DNA from: Parablautia intestinalis
GTDB taxonomy: Bacteria > Bacillota > Clostridia > Lachnospirales > Lachnospiraceae
Length of the DNA stretch: 64,000 nucleotides
NCBI GenBank assembly: GCA_003612395.1
Contig: RAYQ01000010.1
Location: forward strand, 62,001-126,000
Direction: 5' to 3'
How positions within the stretch are numbered: the stretch's first letter is position 1; each line of letters starts with the position of its first letter. This document shows, piece after piece, positions 1 through 8,729 of the stretch. Both the position numbers and the translations under genes were made by a program. The notes under the pieces are model-generated. The model was not told the DNA's origin. It made no database searches and was given only the letters and a program-made list of their open reading frames with translations.

Positions 1-506
1 TTTGCCTCCTGTATCACGTCAAGACGGGAAATCAGCCTGTGCAGGCCGCTGACCCCCACATCATAAACTCTCTCTACATTTGCGCCAAAATATTCCGCTG
101 TCTGGGCTGCCTCCTCCGCAACAGGAATATCCGCCGTGCCCGCGGTGCAGACCGCAATTTTCCCATATCGTTTCTTGTCCGGCTTTTCCGCCTTAAGGAT
201 ATGGGATACCGTATCATAAGTAACCTCCGGAAGAACTTCCTTAACCACTTCATACTGGTGGGCGCTGGCCCTGGTTCCAAAGGCTTCCCCATTTTGTTCA
301 AACAGCCGGACATAAATATTGGCCAGATACTCGTCTGGCTTTCCGCTGCAATAAATCACCTCGGGAAAACCCGAACGGATTTCCCGGTGGGTGTCCAGCT
401 TCGCATAGCCCAGATCCTCAAAGGGCTGCTTTTTAAAGTATTTTTCCGCGTCTTCAATAGAAATTTTTCCTGCTTTTACCTGCTCTAATACTTCCCTTGC
501 CTCCAC
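1..506 (-). CDS. larB: LarB-type nickel-pincer cofactor protein, 3' part outside window
   Basis: The gene reads from a GTG at 506 off the left edge; 168 codons are visible. LarB carboxylates and hydrolyses nicotinic acid adenine dinucleotide, the first step of the nickel-pincer cofactor of lactate racemase. The visible part has the LarB-type N-terminal region, then the start of the AIR-carboxylase-like fold (AVCTAGTADIPVAEEAA, then ERVYDVGVSGLHRL). A strong RBS (AAGGAGAG) lies 6 nt upstream, and no in-frame ATG near it fits, so GTG is the chosen start. It follows ilvE on the same strand but a terminator separates them. larC/larE would be expected beyond the edge; this is inference. Confidence 0.85.
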   Translation of the reverse strand, partial: MEAREVLEQVKAGKISIEDAEKYFKKQPFEDLGYAKLDTHREIRSGFPEVIYCSGKPDEYLANIYVRLFEQNGEAFGTRASAHQYEVVKEVLPEVTYDTVSHILKAEKPDKKRYGKIAVCTAGTADIPVAEEAAQTAEYFGANVERVYDVGVSGLHRLISRLDVIQEA

Positions 507-524
507 AAAACTCTCTCCTTTACG

Positions 525-558
525 AAAAAGGCATTCAAACCAACAGCCTGAACGCCTT
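525..558 (-). terminator. Rho-independent terminator after ilvE
   Basis: On the minus strand a 10-bp stem (AAGGCGTTCA pairing with TGAATGCCTT, one G-U) and an 11-nt loop end in TTTTTC. It lies between the ilvE stop and the larB RBS. Confidence 0.7.
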
Positions 559-605
559 ATTTCTCCTGCTCTATTTATTCTAAAATGATTTCACAGCCCC
601 GCCGG

Positions 606-1631
606 CTACGCCTCCACTACCCATCCTTCAGGCGCCTTGATGGTCCCCATCTGGATGCCGGTAAGGGTCTCGTACAGCTTCTGCGTCACAGGGCCCATCT
701 GCGTCATACCGCTTGGGAAACAGATTTCTTTTCCGTGATCTACCACCTTTCCAACCGGGGAAATCACTGCCGCAGTACCGCACAGGCCGCACTCTGCGAA
801 ATCCTTAAGCTCATCTTTATAAACTTCTCTCTCCTCGGCCTCTAACCCAAGATATTCTCTGGCAACCTGCATAAGGGAACGTCTTGTGATGGAAGGCAGG
901 ATGCTCTCCGACTTAGGCGTTACCACCTTGCCGTCCTTTGTGACGAACAGGAAGTTCGCTCCGCCCGTCTCCTCCACCTTTGTCCTGGTAGCCGCGTCAA
1001 GATACATATTTTCATCGTAACCCTGTTTGTGGGCGTCCACAATCGCATGCAGGCTCATTGCATAGTTAAGACCCGCCTTGATATGCCCCGTGCCGTTCGG
1101 CGCCGCGCGGTCAAAATCGCTGATGCGGATGGTAAGAGGCTTAACACCTCCTTTGAAGTAAGGCCCTACCGGGGTGGTAAACACCCGGAACTGATACTCA
1201 TCCGCAGGCTTTACGCCTATAACCGAATTGCTGCCAAACATATAAGGGCGCACATATAAGGTTGCGCCGCTGCCGTAAGGAGGCACGTAGGCTTCGTTTG
1301 CACGGATGGTCTTAAGCACTGCTTCCACAAATTTATCTTTCGGAAATACGGGCATCTCCAGACGCTTTGCGCTCTGCTCCATTCTCTCGCCGTTTAAGTC
1401 CGGCCGGAAGGTTACGATCCGCCCGTCCGCCGTGGTGTACGCCTTCATACCTTCAAAGATGGTCTGCGCATACTGCAGAACACAGGCGCACTCATTCATA
1501 ACCACATTGGCATCCTGCGTCAGCGCACCCTCCTCCCAGGCGCCGTTTTTATAATTGGAAACAAATCTGTAATCCGTCTGAATATAGCCAAATCCAAGAT
1601 TAGTCCAATCAATATTTTTCTTCTCCATCAT
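606..1631 (-). CDS. ilvE: Branched-chain amino acid aminotransferase
   Basis: This 341-residue cytoplasmic PLP enzyme is predicted to interconvert Leu/Ile/Val with their 2-oxo acids using glutamate. It has fold-type IV features: the Schiff-base lysine in GTGHIKAGLNYAMSL (about residue 195), the EETGGANFLFV motif, and the C-terminal CGTAAVISPVG stretch that binds PLP phosphate. Length fits the longer BCAT subgroup. Two adjacent ATGs (1631 and 1628) follow a GAGGAG RBS; either could be used. It is monocistronic, with its own promoter at 1686-1714 and a terminator after it. The leader is only about 50 nt, so no T-box is possible. Confidence 0.93.
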   Translation of the reverse strand: MMEKKNIDWTNLGFGYIQTDYRFVSNYKNGAWEEGALTQDANVVMNECACVLQYAQTIFEGMKAYTTADGRIVTFRPDLNGERMEQSAKRLEMPVFPKDKFVEAVLKTIRANEAYVPPYGSGATLYVRPYMFGSNSVIGVKPADEYQFRVFTTPVGPYFKGGVKPLTIRISDFDRAAPNGTGHIKAGLNYAMSLHAIVDAHKQGYDENMYLDAATRTKVEETGGANFLFVTKDGKVVTPKSESILPSITRRSLMQVAREYLGLEAEEREVYKDELKDFAECGLCGTAAVISPVGKVVDHGKEICFPSGMTQMGPVTQKLYETLTGIQMGTIKAPEGWVVEA

Positions 1632-1685
1632 CCCGCACTCCTCTTACGTTTTCCTGTAAATGTTTATGTTTCTTAAACTTTTTTT

Positions 1686-1714
1686 ATTATTATACTTTTT
1701 TATGGAAAAGTCAA
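1686..1714 (-). promoter_or_regulatory. Predicted sigma-A promoter of ilvE
   Basis: Minus strand TTGACT, 17-nt spacer, AATAAT. A better-looking TATAAT lies 14 nt from the same -35, so the exact -10 is uncertain. Confidence 0.5.
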
Positions 1715-1766
1715 TAGGCACACAGACACCTGACGCACAACCGTCCTGTAATTTAGAAAAGCAGTC

Positions 1767-1815
1767 TTGACAAAAGAATAACACCGTGTTATATTTCAAT
1801 TATCAACACGTTGTT
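1767..1815 (+). promoter_or_regulatory. blaI/blaR1 promoter with two operator-like dyads
   Basis: TTGACA (1767-1772), 17-nt spacer and TATATT (1790-1795). A perfect dyad ATAACAC-C-GTGTTAT (1778-1792) fills the spacer, and a second, AACA-CGT-TGTT (1805-1815), sits over the likely start site. BlaI/MecI repressors bind such dyads between -35 and -10, so autoregulation is expected. Confidence 0.72.
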
Positions 1816-1894
1816 ATACATTTAGGGGGAGCTGAGCGAAATCTGGTCTTTCGTCCGTTTCCCCAGTGTAAAATGTTTTGGAATGGAGGGAAAA

Positions 1895-2278
1895 ATGCTG
1901 CACCAAATCTCTGATGCCGAACTTGAAATTATGAAAATCGTGTGGGGTAACCGGTCGGAAGTGACACTGTTCCCCTATATCATGGAAGAATTGGCGGCCA
2001 GGGGCAAGCCCTGTCAAAAGAACACCCTGATTGTGCTGCTGTCGCGGCTGATGAATAAAGGCTATTTGAGCGCCAAAAAAATCGGACGCCGCAACGAATA
2101 TACCACGCTTGTTTCGGAAGCGGAGTACCAGACTGCGCAGACCAAAAACTTTCTGGATAAGATCTATGAAGGGAGTGCAAAAGGACTTGTTTCCAATCTG
2201 ATTATGGGCGACCTGTTAGCGGATGATGAGTATGAGGAACTGAAAAAGCTGCTGGATAAAGGGGAGCGGAACCGATGA
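1895..2278 (+). CDS. BlaI/MecI-family transcriptional repressor
   Basis: This 127-residue winged-helix repressor is predicted to bind the dyads upstream of itself and be cleaved when the partner membrane protease senses a signal. The N-terminus ISDAELEIMKIVW is the classic BlaI/MecI opening, followed by the helix-turn-helix (KNTLIVLLSRLMNKGYL) and wing (RRNEYTTLVS). The C-terminal half is the dimerisation region. An in-frame ATG exists 12 nt upstream (1883), but GGAGGG at 1885-1890 suits the ATG at 1895. Its stop overlaps the start of the blaR1-like gene (ATGA), so the two are translationally coupled. No beta-lactamase gene is adjacent, so the regulon is unknown. Confidence 0.88.
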   Translation: MLHQISDAELEIMKIVWGNRSEVTLFPYIMEELAARGKPCQKNTLIVLLSRLMNKGYLSAKKIGRRNEYTTLVSEAEYQTAQTKNFLDKIYEGSAKGLVSNLIMGDLLADDEYEELKKLLDKGERNR

Positions 2279-4119
2279 ACACTGTTTTTAAGATTTTTCT
2301 GTCAATGTCTTTTTCCGGCGGTTTGCTGATCCTTACTTTGCTTTTAGGAAAACGATGGTTGAAGGACAAAATCAGCCGGCAGTGGCAATATTACATCTGG
2401 CTTGTTGTCATTTTGCGCCTGCTCCTCCCCTTTGGGCCGGAAGTAAGCCTGCTGGGAAAAACCTATCAGGCCGTTGATTGGGCGGTTACCCGGGCCGATG
2501 CTTTACCGGCACGGCAGCCCGCGCCAAACATTCCGGGCGATGCTCCTGCTGCCGGTTTGGAGCAGAAAAATGAATACGCGTCAAGTCCCTCAGAAAGTGA
2601 TACAGATGTCCGCCCGTTTCAGGATATCGCTGTTTTGCTGGCAGAGCATATCTGGCTAATCTGGCTTGTGGCTGCGCTGTTCCTGCTGATACGAAAGGTG
2701 ACAATCTATCAGGGCTTTATGCGGTATATCAGGGCCGGGCTTACCCCGGTTTCCGATATGGAATTGTTAGATCGTCTTTCTATCGCTGCGGAGCAATCCG
2801 GCATTAAAAGGCCGATAGAACTATGCGTCAATCCGTTGGTTTCTTCGCCGCTGCTGACCGGCTTTTTTCATCCATGTATCGTATTACCGGGAACAGATGT
2901 CCCTGAAAAGGACTTTTCGTATATCGTCCTGCATGAGTTGACGCATTATAAGCGGCGGGATATATTTTTTAAATGGCTGATACAGGTTACCGTCTGTCTG
3001 CACTGGTTTAATCCTCTTGTCCATCTTATGAGCAGTGAGATTACCAGGGCCTGCGAATTTTCCTGTGATGAAGCCGTCCTTTCTAAAATAGGGAGCTGCA
3101 ACGCGCAGGACTATGGGAAAACCCTGCTGGATGCTATGGCGGCAATCGGAAAATACAAAGAAAATATTGGCGCTGTTACCTTAAGCGAAAATAAACAGAT
3201 GCTGAAAGAAAGGTTAGGGGCAATTATGAAATTTAAGGGACAATCGAAAGCAGTTAAGCTGTTGACCGCCGCGTTGACGCTGTGCGTGGTTTTAGGAGCG
3301 TCCTTTGTGGGCGTTTACTCAACAGTTACGGCCGCGAACACGCCAAATGCAACGAATACGGAAAAATTACCTTTGGCACAGTCCGGCGTTTTGCCAGAAA
3401 ATGAATGGCAGGACGACTCCCAGGCAGATGATGATCTGCCACCGGAAAATGCGATCAGCAGTTCTTATGAAAAGCAGTATATCGCTTCTATGCAGGCCGA
3501 TCAGTATTATGAAGCTGGCAGTCTGCCTCTGTTTGACATCGCATTCTCACAACTGGATAAAGGCGCGCAGGAGAGCTGGCTTGATCGGCTTTATACCGAT
3601 GGCAGCGTTGCGTTCTTCTCCGCCGCCGTAAAGAGACTTGACGGAAATTCTTCCCTGCCTGCCGACTTTGCCGAAAAAGCGTATGCCGATGAACAAACAG
3701 CATTTTTCTCCATCCTGACGGACTGCATGGGCGAAGCGGAGTTAAAGCTCTGGCTGGATCGGGCTCTGGAAGATGGGAACATTGCATTTCAGTCCATACT
3801 GTTTGATAAACTGCAGCAGAACGATGTATTTGACGAATTACAGGAAAAGCGGGAAAAGGAACTGGAGAAAGCCCAGGCGGCGGAATACCGGACGGCAGGC
3901 GTCACAATGAATGGTAAGGATTATTACTATGAAGGGCAGCTTGTCAATATTTTTTTGGATATCCGGCCCGGCAAATCCTTTTATACGCTGAATATGAATC
4001 CAAAAGGAACTGTTAATATCAAAATTGTCCGTGATGCGGATAACAAAATCACAGGCGCCATCTATATGACAGAGACGGAAGTGGCGCAGCTGCTGGAAGA
4101 TATGATGGATGACGATTAA
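2275..4119 (+). CDS. BlaR1-type M56 family membrane metallopeptidase
   Basis: This 614-residue membrane protein pairs with the upstream repressor. The N-terminal membrane segments (about residues 5-50 and 125-145) flank a loop; the cytoplasmic zinc protease holds HELTHYKRRD (about residue 222), with the CEFSCDEAVL motif downstream. A further membrane helix lies near residue 335. The outer C-terminal region (about 350-614) carries repeats of the SLPLFDIAFSQLD / AFFSILTDCM type. It is not a penicillin-binding sensor domain as in BlaR1, so the signal is probably not a beta-lactam. By analogy, signal binding activates the protease, which cleaves the repressor. The start overlaps the repressor stop by 4 nt. 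Confidence 0.88.
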   Translation: MNTVFKIFLSMSFSGGLLILTLLLGKRWLKDKISRQWQYYIWLVVILRLLLPFGPEVSLLGKTYQAVDWAVTRADALPARQPAPNIPGDAPAAGLEQKNEYASSPSESDTDVRPFQDIAVLLAEHIWLIWLVAALFLLIRKVTIYQGFMRYIRAGLTPVSDMELLDRLSIAAEQSGIKRPIELCVNPLVSSPLLTGFFHPCIVLPGTDVPEKDFSYIVLHELTHYKRRDIFFKWLIQVTVCLHWFNPLVHLMSSEITRACEFSCDEAVLSKIGSCNAQDYGKTLLDAMAAIGKYKENIGAVTLSENKQMLKERLGAIMKFKGQSKAVKLLTAALTLCVVLGASFVGVYSTVTAANTPNATNTEKLPLAQSGVLPENEWQDDSQADDDLPPENAISSSYEKQYIASMQADQYYEAGSLPLFDIAFSQLDKGAQESWLDRLYTDGSVAFFSAAVKRLDGNSSLPADFAEKAYADEQTAFFSILTDCMGEAELKLWLDRALEDGNIAFQSILFDKLQQNDVFDELQEKREKELEKAQAAEYRTAGVTMNGKDYYYEGQLVNIFLDIRPGKSFYTLNMNPKGTVNIKIVRDADNKITGAIYMTETEVAQLLEDMMDDD

Positions 4120-4133
4120 GCCTTATGTACGTC

Positions 4134-4159
4134 CCGCACGGCCTTGTATGGCTGTGCGG
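4134..4159 (+). terminator. Hairpin terminator after the BlaR1-like gene
   Basis: A 10-bp stem CCGCACGGCC/GGCTGTGCGG with a 6-nt loop, 14 nt after the stop. The U-tract is weak (CGCTTTATC). Confidence 0.6.
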
Positions 4160-4163
4160 CGCT

Positions 4164-4490
4164 TTATCGACATAAAAGAAGTCTCACTACATCTGCAGCA
4201 TCCTGTGCCAAAGGACATATATTGGAGCATTTCCTTACAGTCCTAACCTCTGTAACAAGTTTTTTTAAATTCTCATTCACTTCCACAAGTGGCAGCAACT
4301 TATAGATATCCTAAATATGCCTTGAATGTTTTTTATTCGGTTTTGCAAATAATAATCACAGATAGCAAACACTTTATCAACCAATGTACGGTCAAGCCCC
4401 TGCACCTTCATTTCAAAAGGGTTTATATGATATTCGCCTATCACCTCCGGCGCCTCTTTAACCATTACCCACCAATATAATTTATAACAG
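4164..4490 (-). pseudogene. Relic of AbiEii-type nucleotidyltransferase toxin
   Basis: Only a C-terminal piece of the toxin survives. One frame reads PFEMKVQGLDRTLVDKVFAI then CDYYLQ (4290-4430), a strong AbiEii signature. The next frame continues HSRHI-stop-DIYKLLPLVEVNENLKKL to a TAA at 4164. Adding one A to an A6 run at about 4340 restores the frame, leaving one in-frame TAG where family members have Tyr. The N-terminal nucleotidyltransferase core is absent. It lies directly downstream of the decayed antitoxin, the normal AbiE order. It cannot make an active toxin as read here. Confidence 0.78.
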
Positions 4491-4560
4491 GCATTATTAC
4501 TGTAGGGAAAGAAACCGCCGTAAAAGATTTTTCCACAGACACGACAGAGATGACGATTTC

Positions 4561-5266
4561 TTACAATCCCGTATGCCCGGCCACTATTCTAATGGCATCC
4601 AGAAATTGTTCTCTGTCTTCATGCAGATACACCTGCAAGCACCCCCGTTTCGTACATATTTTTATATATTTTTCCGGATAATAACTTAAATACGGTTCCA
4701 ATGCCGAAAAGGTAATGCCCAGTTTCTTCATAATCTCCAGCATTCTCCTTTTTAAGTCATCCCCCTCCTCCTCAGAATAAACATCTACATCCTTGATCAA
4801 ATCAAGAAACTGCAAACTTCTGACATTCTCATTTGTAACCGACACCTTCGGCCGCCTGACAATTACCTCTGTTTTACTTATCATAATTTTCCTATAATCC
4901 GTAGTAGCATTATTGGACACCACTTCATAAATCATCGGAACCTGTGTTGTCAGGCCAACCAGATTGACAAGCATATAGCCTCTTAAATAGCCGCATACCT
5001 TTTCCTTATTCTTTAAATATTTTTTTCAATAACCTGCATCGCAGAAATCGTGGAAACTGATTTGAATATTGTTTTTTTAGGAATAAAGTAAATACCTGTG
5101 TCAAACCGTTTCAACATTCCGGCATCCGTCATCTTTTTAATTTGTACGCGTAATGTACTTTCATTAAGTCCTTCTATGTCTAACTCAGATACGAAAATAG
5201 GCATATTTTCCCATAATTTTCCATAAGATAATCATACAGCATCCTGCCATTTTCTCCTGTAAACAT
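4561..5266 (-). pseudogene. Frameshifted AbiEi-type antitoxin
   Basis: Three overlapping reading-frame segments together make one AbiEi-like antitoxin/transcription factor of about 235 residues. They are MFTGENGRMLYDYLMENYGK (from ATG 5266), then the winged-helix part (FVSELDIEGLNESTLRVQIK, later GIYFIPKK), then the C-terminal part with LGLTTQVPMIYEV and LQFLDLIKDVDVYSE. The first break is at about 5208 (A4 run) and the second at 5020-5026 (A7 run). Restoring one A at each site joins the frames. Alternatives are assembly errors at homopolymers, or slippage. The adjacent toxin relic favours true decay. Confidence 0.8.
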
Positions 5267-5354
5267 TTTAGAAATTTATATTTTCGTTTTTATTTTACCC
5301 ATTTTCCTCGATAGTATCAGCAAAAGACACAAACTATTCAGACTTTTCTTAAAA

Positions 5355-5408
5355 AGAAAAGAGCCGATACGCTGTGAGTTAATCTCACAGGATTATCGGT
5401 TCTTTTAT
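5355..5408. terminator. Bidirectional terminator
   Basis: GAGCCGATA and CTGTGAG pair with CTCACAG and TATCGGTTC, flanked by A-rich sequence on the left and TTCTTTT on the right. It can end the minus-strand VOC/MFS transcript, and plus-strand transcripts too. Confidence 0.75.
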
Positions 5409-5441
5409 TCATATTTGGTTTTCATTTACTCTTTTTATATT

Positions 5442-5861
5442 TTAATTCTTTTTCTCTTTACACGCCTTCATATGCTCGCTGTCCACAGTGATCTCCACCA
5501 CATTCCCGTCCGGATCCCAGAAGCTGCTTTCCAGAAAATCGTCTCCATACTGCGTAGGGCCGCTTCTCATGGGCACCTGTAGCTTTACCAGGCGGTCCGT
5601 CACCTCATACAATTCTCCTTTTGTATCAACCCGAAAGGCCAGATGGGGAATTCCATAGCTGTTTTCCCTGTCAATATCATATCTTGCTGGATTGGATCTT
5701 TTTTCCAGCTCTATCTTCACGCCGTTATCAAACTGGAGAAAATAAAGCTCCACCGTCCCATCCGTCCATTTTTCTTCCGCTTTAGCACCGAAACAGGTAA
5801 CATAAAAATCTTTCAGCTTTTCAATATCATCCGTCACGATAGCCACATGATCCATTTTCAT
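5442..5861 (-). CDS. VOC-family (glyoxalase/bleomycin-resistance fold) protein
   Basis: A 139-residue single-module vicinal-oxygen-chelate protein opens with MDHVAIVTDDIEKLKDFYVT and ends with SSFWDPDGNVVEITVD. Possible metal ligands are His near the N-terminus, Glu in VELYFL, His in GIPHLAF and Glu in NVVEI. The family covers glyoxalase I, dioxygenases and resistance proteins, so the substrate is not predictable. The first ATG in frame (5882) lies upstream of the RBS; GCAGGAGGT suits the ATG at 5861. It follows the MFS gene by 31 nt and is probably cotranscribed. Confidence 0.8.
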   Translation of the reverse strand: MKMDHVAIVTDDIEKLKDFYVTCFGAKAEEKWTDGTVELYFLQFDNGVKIELEKRSNPARYDIDRENSYGIPHLAFRVDTKGELYEVTDRLVKLQVPMRSGPTQYGDDFLESSFWDPDGNVVEITVDSEHMKACKEKKN

Positions 5862-5892
5862 TATCATACCTCCTGCATACAACAGGCAGAGC

Positions 5893-7074
5893 CTATTGTC
5901 CTTTATGTTGATTGAATAAGATAATCGGAACTATCAGAAGCAATAATGCTCCTAAAAAAACCAATACTGCGGTAAAACCCAGGCTTTGCGCTATAAGTCC
6001 CGTTATATAGCAACTCAGCGTACCGCCTATACTTGCCGCTAACGCCACCATGGAGGAAGCCCGCCCTGAAATATGGGCAAACTCTTTACAGGTTCCCGCC
6101 AGACAGACCTGGAACACAGCGCCTGTTGCAATACCCACCACCCCATATACCACGGTCAACGCCCATCCGTCCATACAGATGGCAAGCAGCATTCCCAGAC
6201 CACCAATTCCATTAGACCAGAGCATAAACCTGTTAAAGGTAAGCTTGTCCGCCTTCCAGGTACTGAAGATCCTTCCGGCCAGGATACTGATCCAGTAAAC
6301 CGTCATGACCCGGTTCCCCATGGTTAAATCCGCAGGATATCTGGCTGCAAGGCAGGTAGGAATCCATGCCATAAAAGAACTGCTGTGAGCCATATACAAA
6401 AAACCTATGACTCCATAGAACCAAAGCCGTTTCTGCTTAAGCACGCTTTCCCTGCCGCCCTGCTTTTTGTTTTCCTGCACCGGAGCGGGCTCTGTTATCC
6501 CGGGCTGTTTTCTCCTTCCGGCCAGGAGGATAAAAAGCAGCAGCGTGATCCCGCCTGCAATACCAACCGCTCCAAACTGGTTTCTCCATCCTCCGGCCTG
6601 CTTTCCAACCGAACCCACATATACCGGTCCCAGCACGGAACCCAGCCCGAACAAAACGCCCGCCAGGCTGATATAATAGTCTCTCCTTTCCGGGAACAAA
6701 TCGGCAAGATATGCCGAGATACATGCGTTTAGCGCGGATGCCGCCAGACCCAGCATCATCACTGTCAGCACAAATCCCGGAAACCTATATATGATAAAAC
6801 ACCCTAGCAATGCCGCTGTCATTGCCGTAAACAGACCTGTAATCACTTTTAGTTTTCCAAATCTGTCCGCCAGATGGCCGCACAGAGCCAGCGCAATCAT
6901 TCCGCCCGCATTCTGCACTGCGGTGACGATCCCTGTTTTTGACAGAGAGACCTGAAACTCCTTTGTCACCTCCGGCAGCACCAGACCAATCATGGAGATA
7001 GAGACGGCAAACAGAAACATTGCCATCATGCAAAAGAGCATTATTCTTTTTTTTCTTTTATCATTCGTATACAA
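5893..7074 (-). CDS. Major facilitator superfamily transporter
   Basis: This 393-residue protein has about 12 hydrophobic helices in two halves and the loop 2-3 motif GHLADRFGKLKV (about residue 62), typical of MFS. It may be an importer or drug/metabolite exporter; nothing local fixes the substrate. The start is taken as TTG at 7074 because GGAGG lies 8 nt upstream and no ATG occurs until codon 12. Two genes on this strand (MFS, VOC) form a probable operon. It is divergent from the AraC-type regulator, which may control it. Confidence 0.85.
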   Translation of the reverse strand: MYTNDKRKKRIMLFCMMAMFLFAVSISMIGLVLPEVTKEFQVSLSKTGIVTAVQNAGGMIALALCGHLADRFGKLKVITGLFTAMTAALLGCFIIYRFPGFVLTVMMLGLAASALNACISAYLADLFPERRDYYISLAGVLFGLGSVLGPVYVGSVGKQAGGWRNQFGAVGIAGGITLLLFILLAGRRKQPGITEPAPVQENKKQGGRESVLKQKRLWFYGVIGFLYMAHSSSFMAWIPTCLAARYPADLTMGNRVMTVYWISILAGRIFSTWKADKLTFNRFMLWSNGIGGLGMLLAICMDGWALTVVYGVVGIATGAVFQVCLAGTCKEFAHISGRASSMVALAASIGGTLSCYITGLIAQSLGFTAVLVFLGALLLLIVPIILFNQHKGQ

Positions 7075-7093
7075 CCGCTTTACCTCCGGCTTA

Positions 7094-7122
7094 TTTTCAA
7101 TACCGCTTTTTTGTGGTATACT
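7094..7122 (+). promoter_or_regulatory. Predicted promoter of the AraC-type regulator
   Basis: TTTTCA, 17-nt spacer, TATACT. It places the transcript start near 7130, so the gene's first in-frame ATG (7137) would have almost no leader. Confidence 0.5.
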
Positions 7123-7232
7123 AAGTATGTTTCTTTATGCCGCGCTTAAAGGCCGCTTTCGAAACAGATAAGGAAAATTTGCGCCCCAGGGCAGCAGACG
7201 CCGTAGGATGTGAGAAAGGCATGGTTACTTTT

Positions 7233-8729
7233 ATGAATATATGTGTATGTAGCAGCTCCAAATATCATTTCCCCGAATCCCTGTCCGATACTATTTTGGA
7301 ATTTTCAGAGGCTTCCCTTTTTATGTCAGCCCTGAAGGAAGGGATCTGCCCCCTGTACATGTTGATTGAACCGTCCTGCTTTTCCTTTGAACAGCTCTCA
7401 GAGCTGAAACGCAGGTATTCTTCCTGTCCGGTTGCCGTTCTTGCCCCGCAGATATCCCCTGAAGATTATGAGACCATCTGCCTGCTGTCTCCTTTTTATC
7501 TTATATCCCCTTCTGATCTGCCTCTTAACGACTTTGCCATTCTTTCCGGGCTAAGCGCCCGCGCCCGTTCTATACGCATGGATTCCCTGCGAAGCGGACT
7601 TCGGATGGCGCTTCTTTCGGAGGCCGGACAGGTACAGGAGCCGAATGGAACCTCAGGAAACCGCGTATATCACCGGACATTCTCTTTTGATATGCGTTCC
7701 CTCTCCATCCATTCCTCCAGCCTTATCTGTGTTTGCGCCTCACGCCCTTTTTCAGAAAAACAGGAACAGGTCATTGCAGAGTTTGTCTCGCGAACCCCGT
7801 CTATCCTGTTTCATTTTCCGCACCAGGGTGATATTGTCCTTCTTTGTAACCAGCCGAACAGATGTGTCTTAACCTCCCTGTTAAACTGCCTGAAGGAAAC
7901 GTTTCCCGAACTGGAATACGGAATCGGCGTAAGCGATCGGATATCTTCTTCCGCGCCCGGAGATCTGTCCTCCTGCTTTATGCAGGCAAAGTCAGCAACG
8001 GAAGATAATTTTTACAGAAAGGCCGAGATCGTTTTTTATTCGAAGGAGTTGTTTTCCCTGACCCAGGATTATACCACGCTTATCTACTATGAAAAGGAGC
8101 TCACCAACGCTATCCTTATGGGCCATTCCGAGGATACCCTTCTTTCGATCCTTAAGGAATATATTGGTTATTTTCGCCGCCGACATCTACTGCCCTCCAT
8201 GGTCTGCAATTCCGTTTACCGTTTTTTGAACTCCCTGGATCGGGTCTTTAAATTCATCGATCCCCTTTGCACCATCGATCTGACCTTTATTACACTGGAA
8301 CAAATCAACTCCTACGGCACCCTGGACGCCCTCCATGCCGCCCTTTCCAATATGCTTCTGGATTTCCTGCGGCGGGGCGAGCACTATACCCGTACGCCGG
8401 AGAGAATGATCCATGAGATCCAGGCTTATATTGACGATCATCTGGAGCAGCCTCTTACCCTGAACACCATCGAGCAGGAATTTTACGTAAACAAATTTGT
8501 GTTCTGCCGTCAGTTCAAAAAGTATACCGGTATGACCTTCAACCAATATATCCGCACAGGCCGCCTTCTGAAAGCCAGGGATCTTCTGACCAACACGGAT
8601 ATCAAAATCTATGAGCTGTCCGCCCGGCTGGGTTTTCAGGACGAGAGTTATTTCGGTTATGTTTTTAAAAAGGAATTCGGTATTTCTCCCACGTCCTACC
8701 GTCTCTCATCCCGAAATCCGACTGATTAG
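7233..8729 (+). CDS. AraC-family transcriptional regulator, long form
   Basis: About 498 residues. The C-terminal 100 residues are the double helix-turn-helix: QPLTLNTIEQEFYVNKFVFC, then FNQYIRTGRLLKARDLLTNT and the signature IYELSARLGFQDESYFGYVF. The N-terminal ~390 residues are cytosolic with no membrane helix; the first ~110 resemble a degenerate receiver-like domain without clear phospho-acceptor signature. In-frame ATGs occur at 7137, 7221 and 7233; 7137 lies too close to the promoter and lacks an RBS, so 7233 (GAAAGG upstream) is my guess. It is divergent from MFS/VOC and convergent with the arabinofuranosidase operon (4-nt stop overlap), so either could be its target. Confidence 0.85.
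   Translation: MNICVCSSSKYHFPESLSDTILEFSEASLFMSALKEGICPLYMLIEPSCFSFEQLSELKRRYSSCPVAVLAPQISPEDYETICLLSPFYLISPSDLPLNDFAILSGLSARARSIRMDSLRSGLRMALLSEAGQVQEPNGTSGNRVYHRTFSFDMRSLSIHSSSLICVCASRPFSEKQEQVIAEFVSRTPSILFHFPHQGDIVLLCNQPNRCVLTSLLNCLKETFPELEYGIGVSDRISSSAPGDLSSCFMQAKSATEDNFYRKAEIVFYSKELFSLTQDYTTLIYYEKELTNAILMGHSEDTLLSILKEYIGYFRRRHLLPSMVCNSVYRFLNSLDRVFKFIDPLCTIDLTFITLEQINSYGTLDALHAALSNMLLDFLRRGEHYTRTPERMIHEIQAYIDDHLEQPLTLNTIEQEFYVNKFVFCRQFKKYTGMTFNQYIRTGRLLKARDLLTNTDIKIYELSARLGFQDESYFGYVFKKEFGISPTSYRLSSRNPTD

Noticed and set aside
1632-1685. T-box leader of ilvE
   Set aside because: The leader is only about 50 nt, too short, and has no T-box motif.
7137-7232. Upstream start (7137) for the AraC-type regulator
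   Set aside because: It lies about 8 nt from the expected transcript start and has no RBS. The extra residues show no similarity to regulators.
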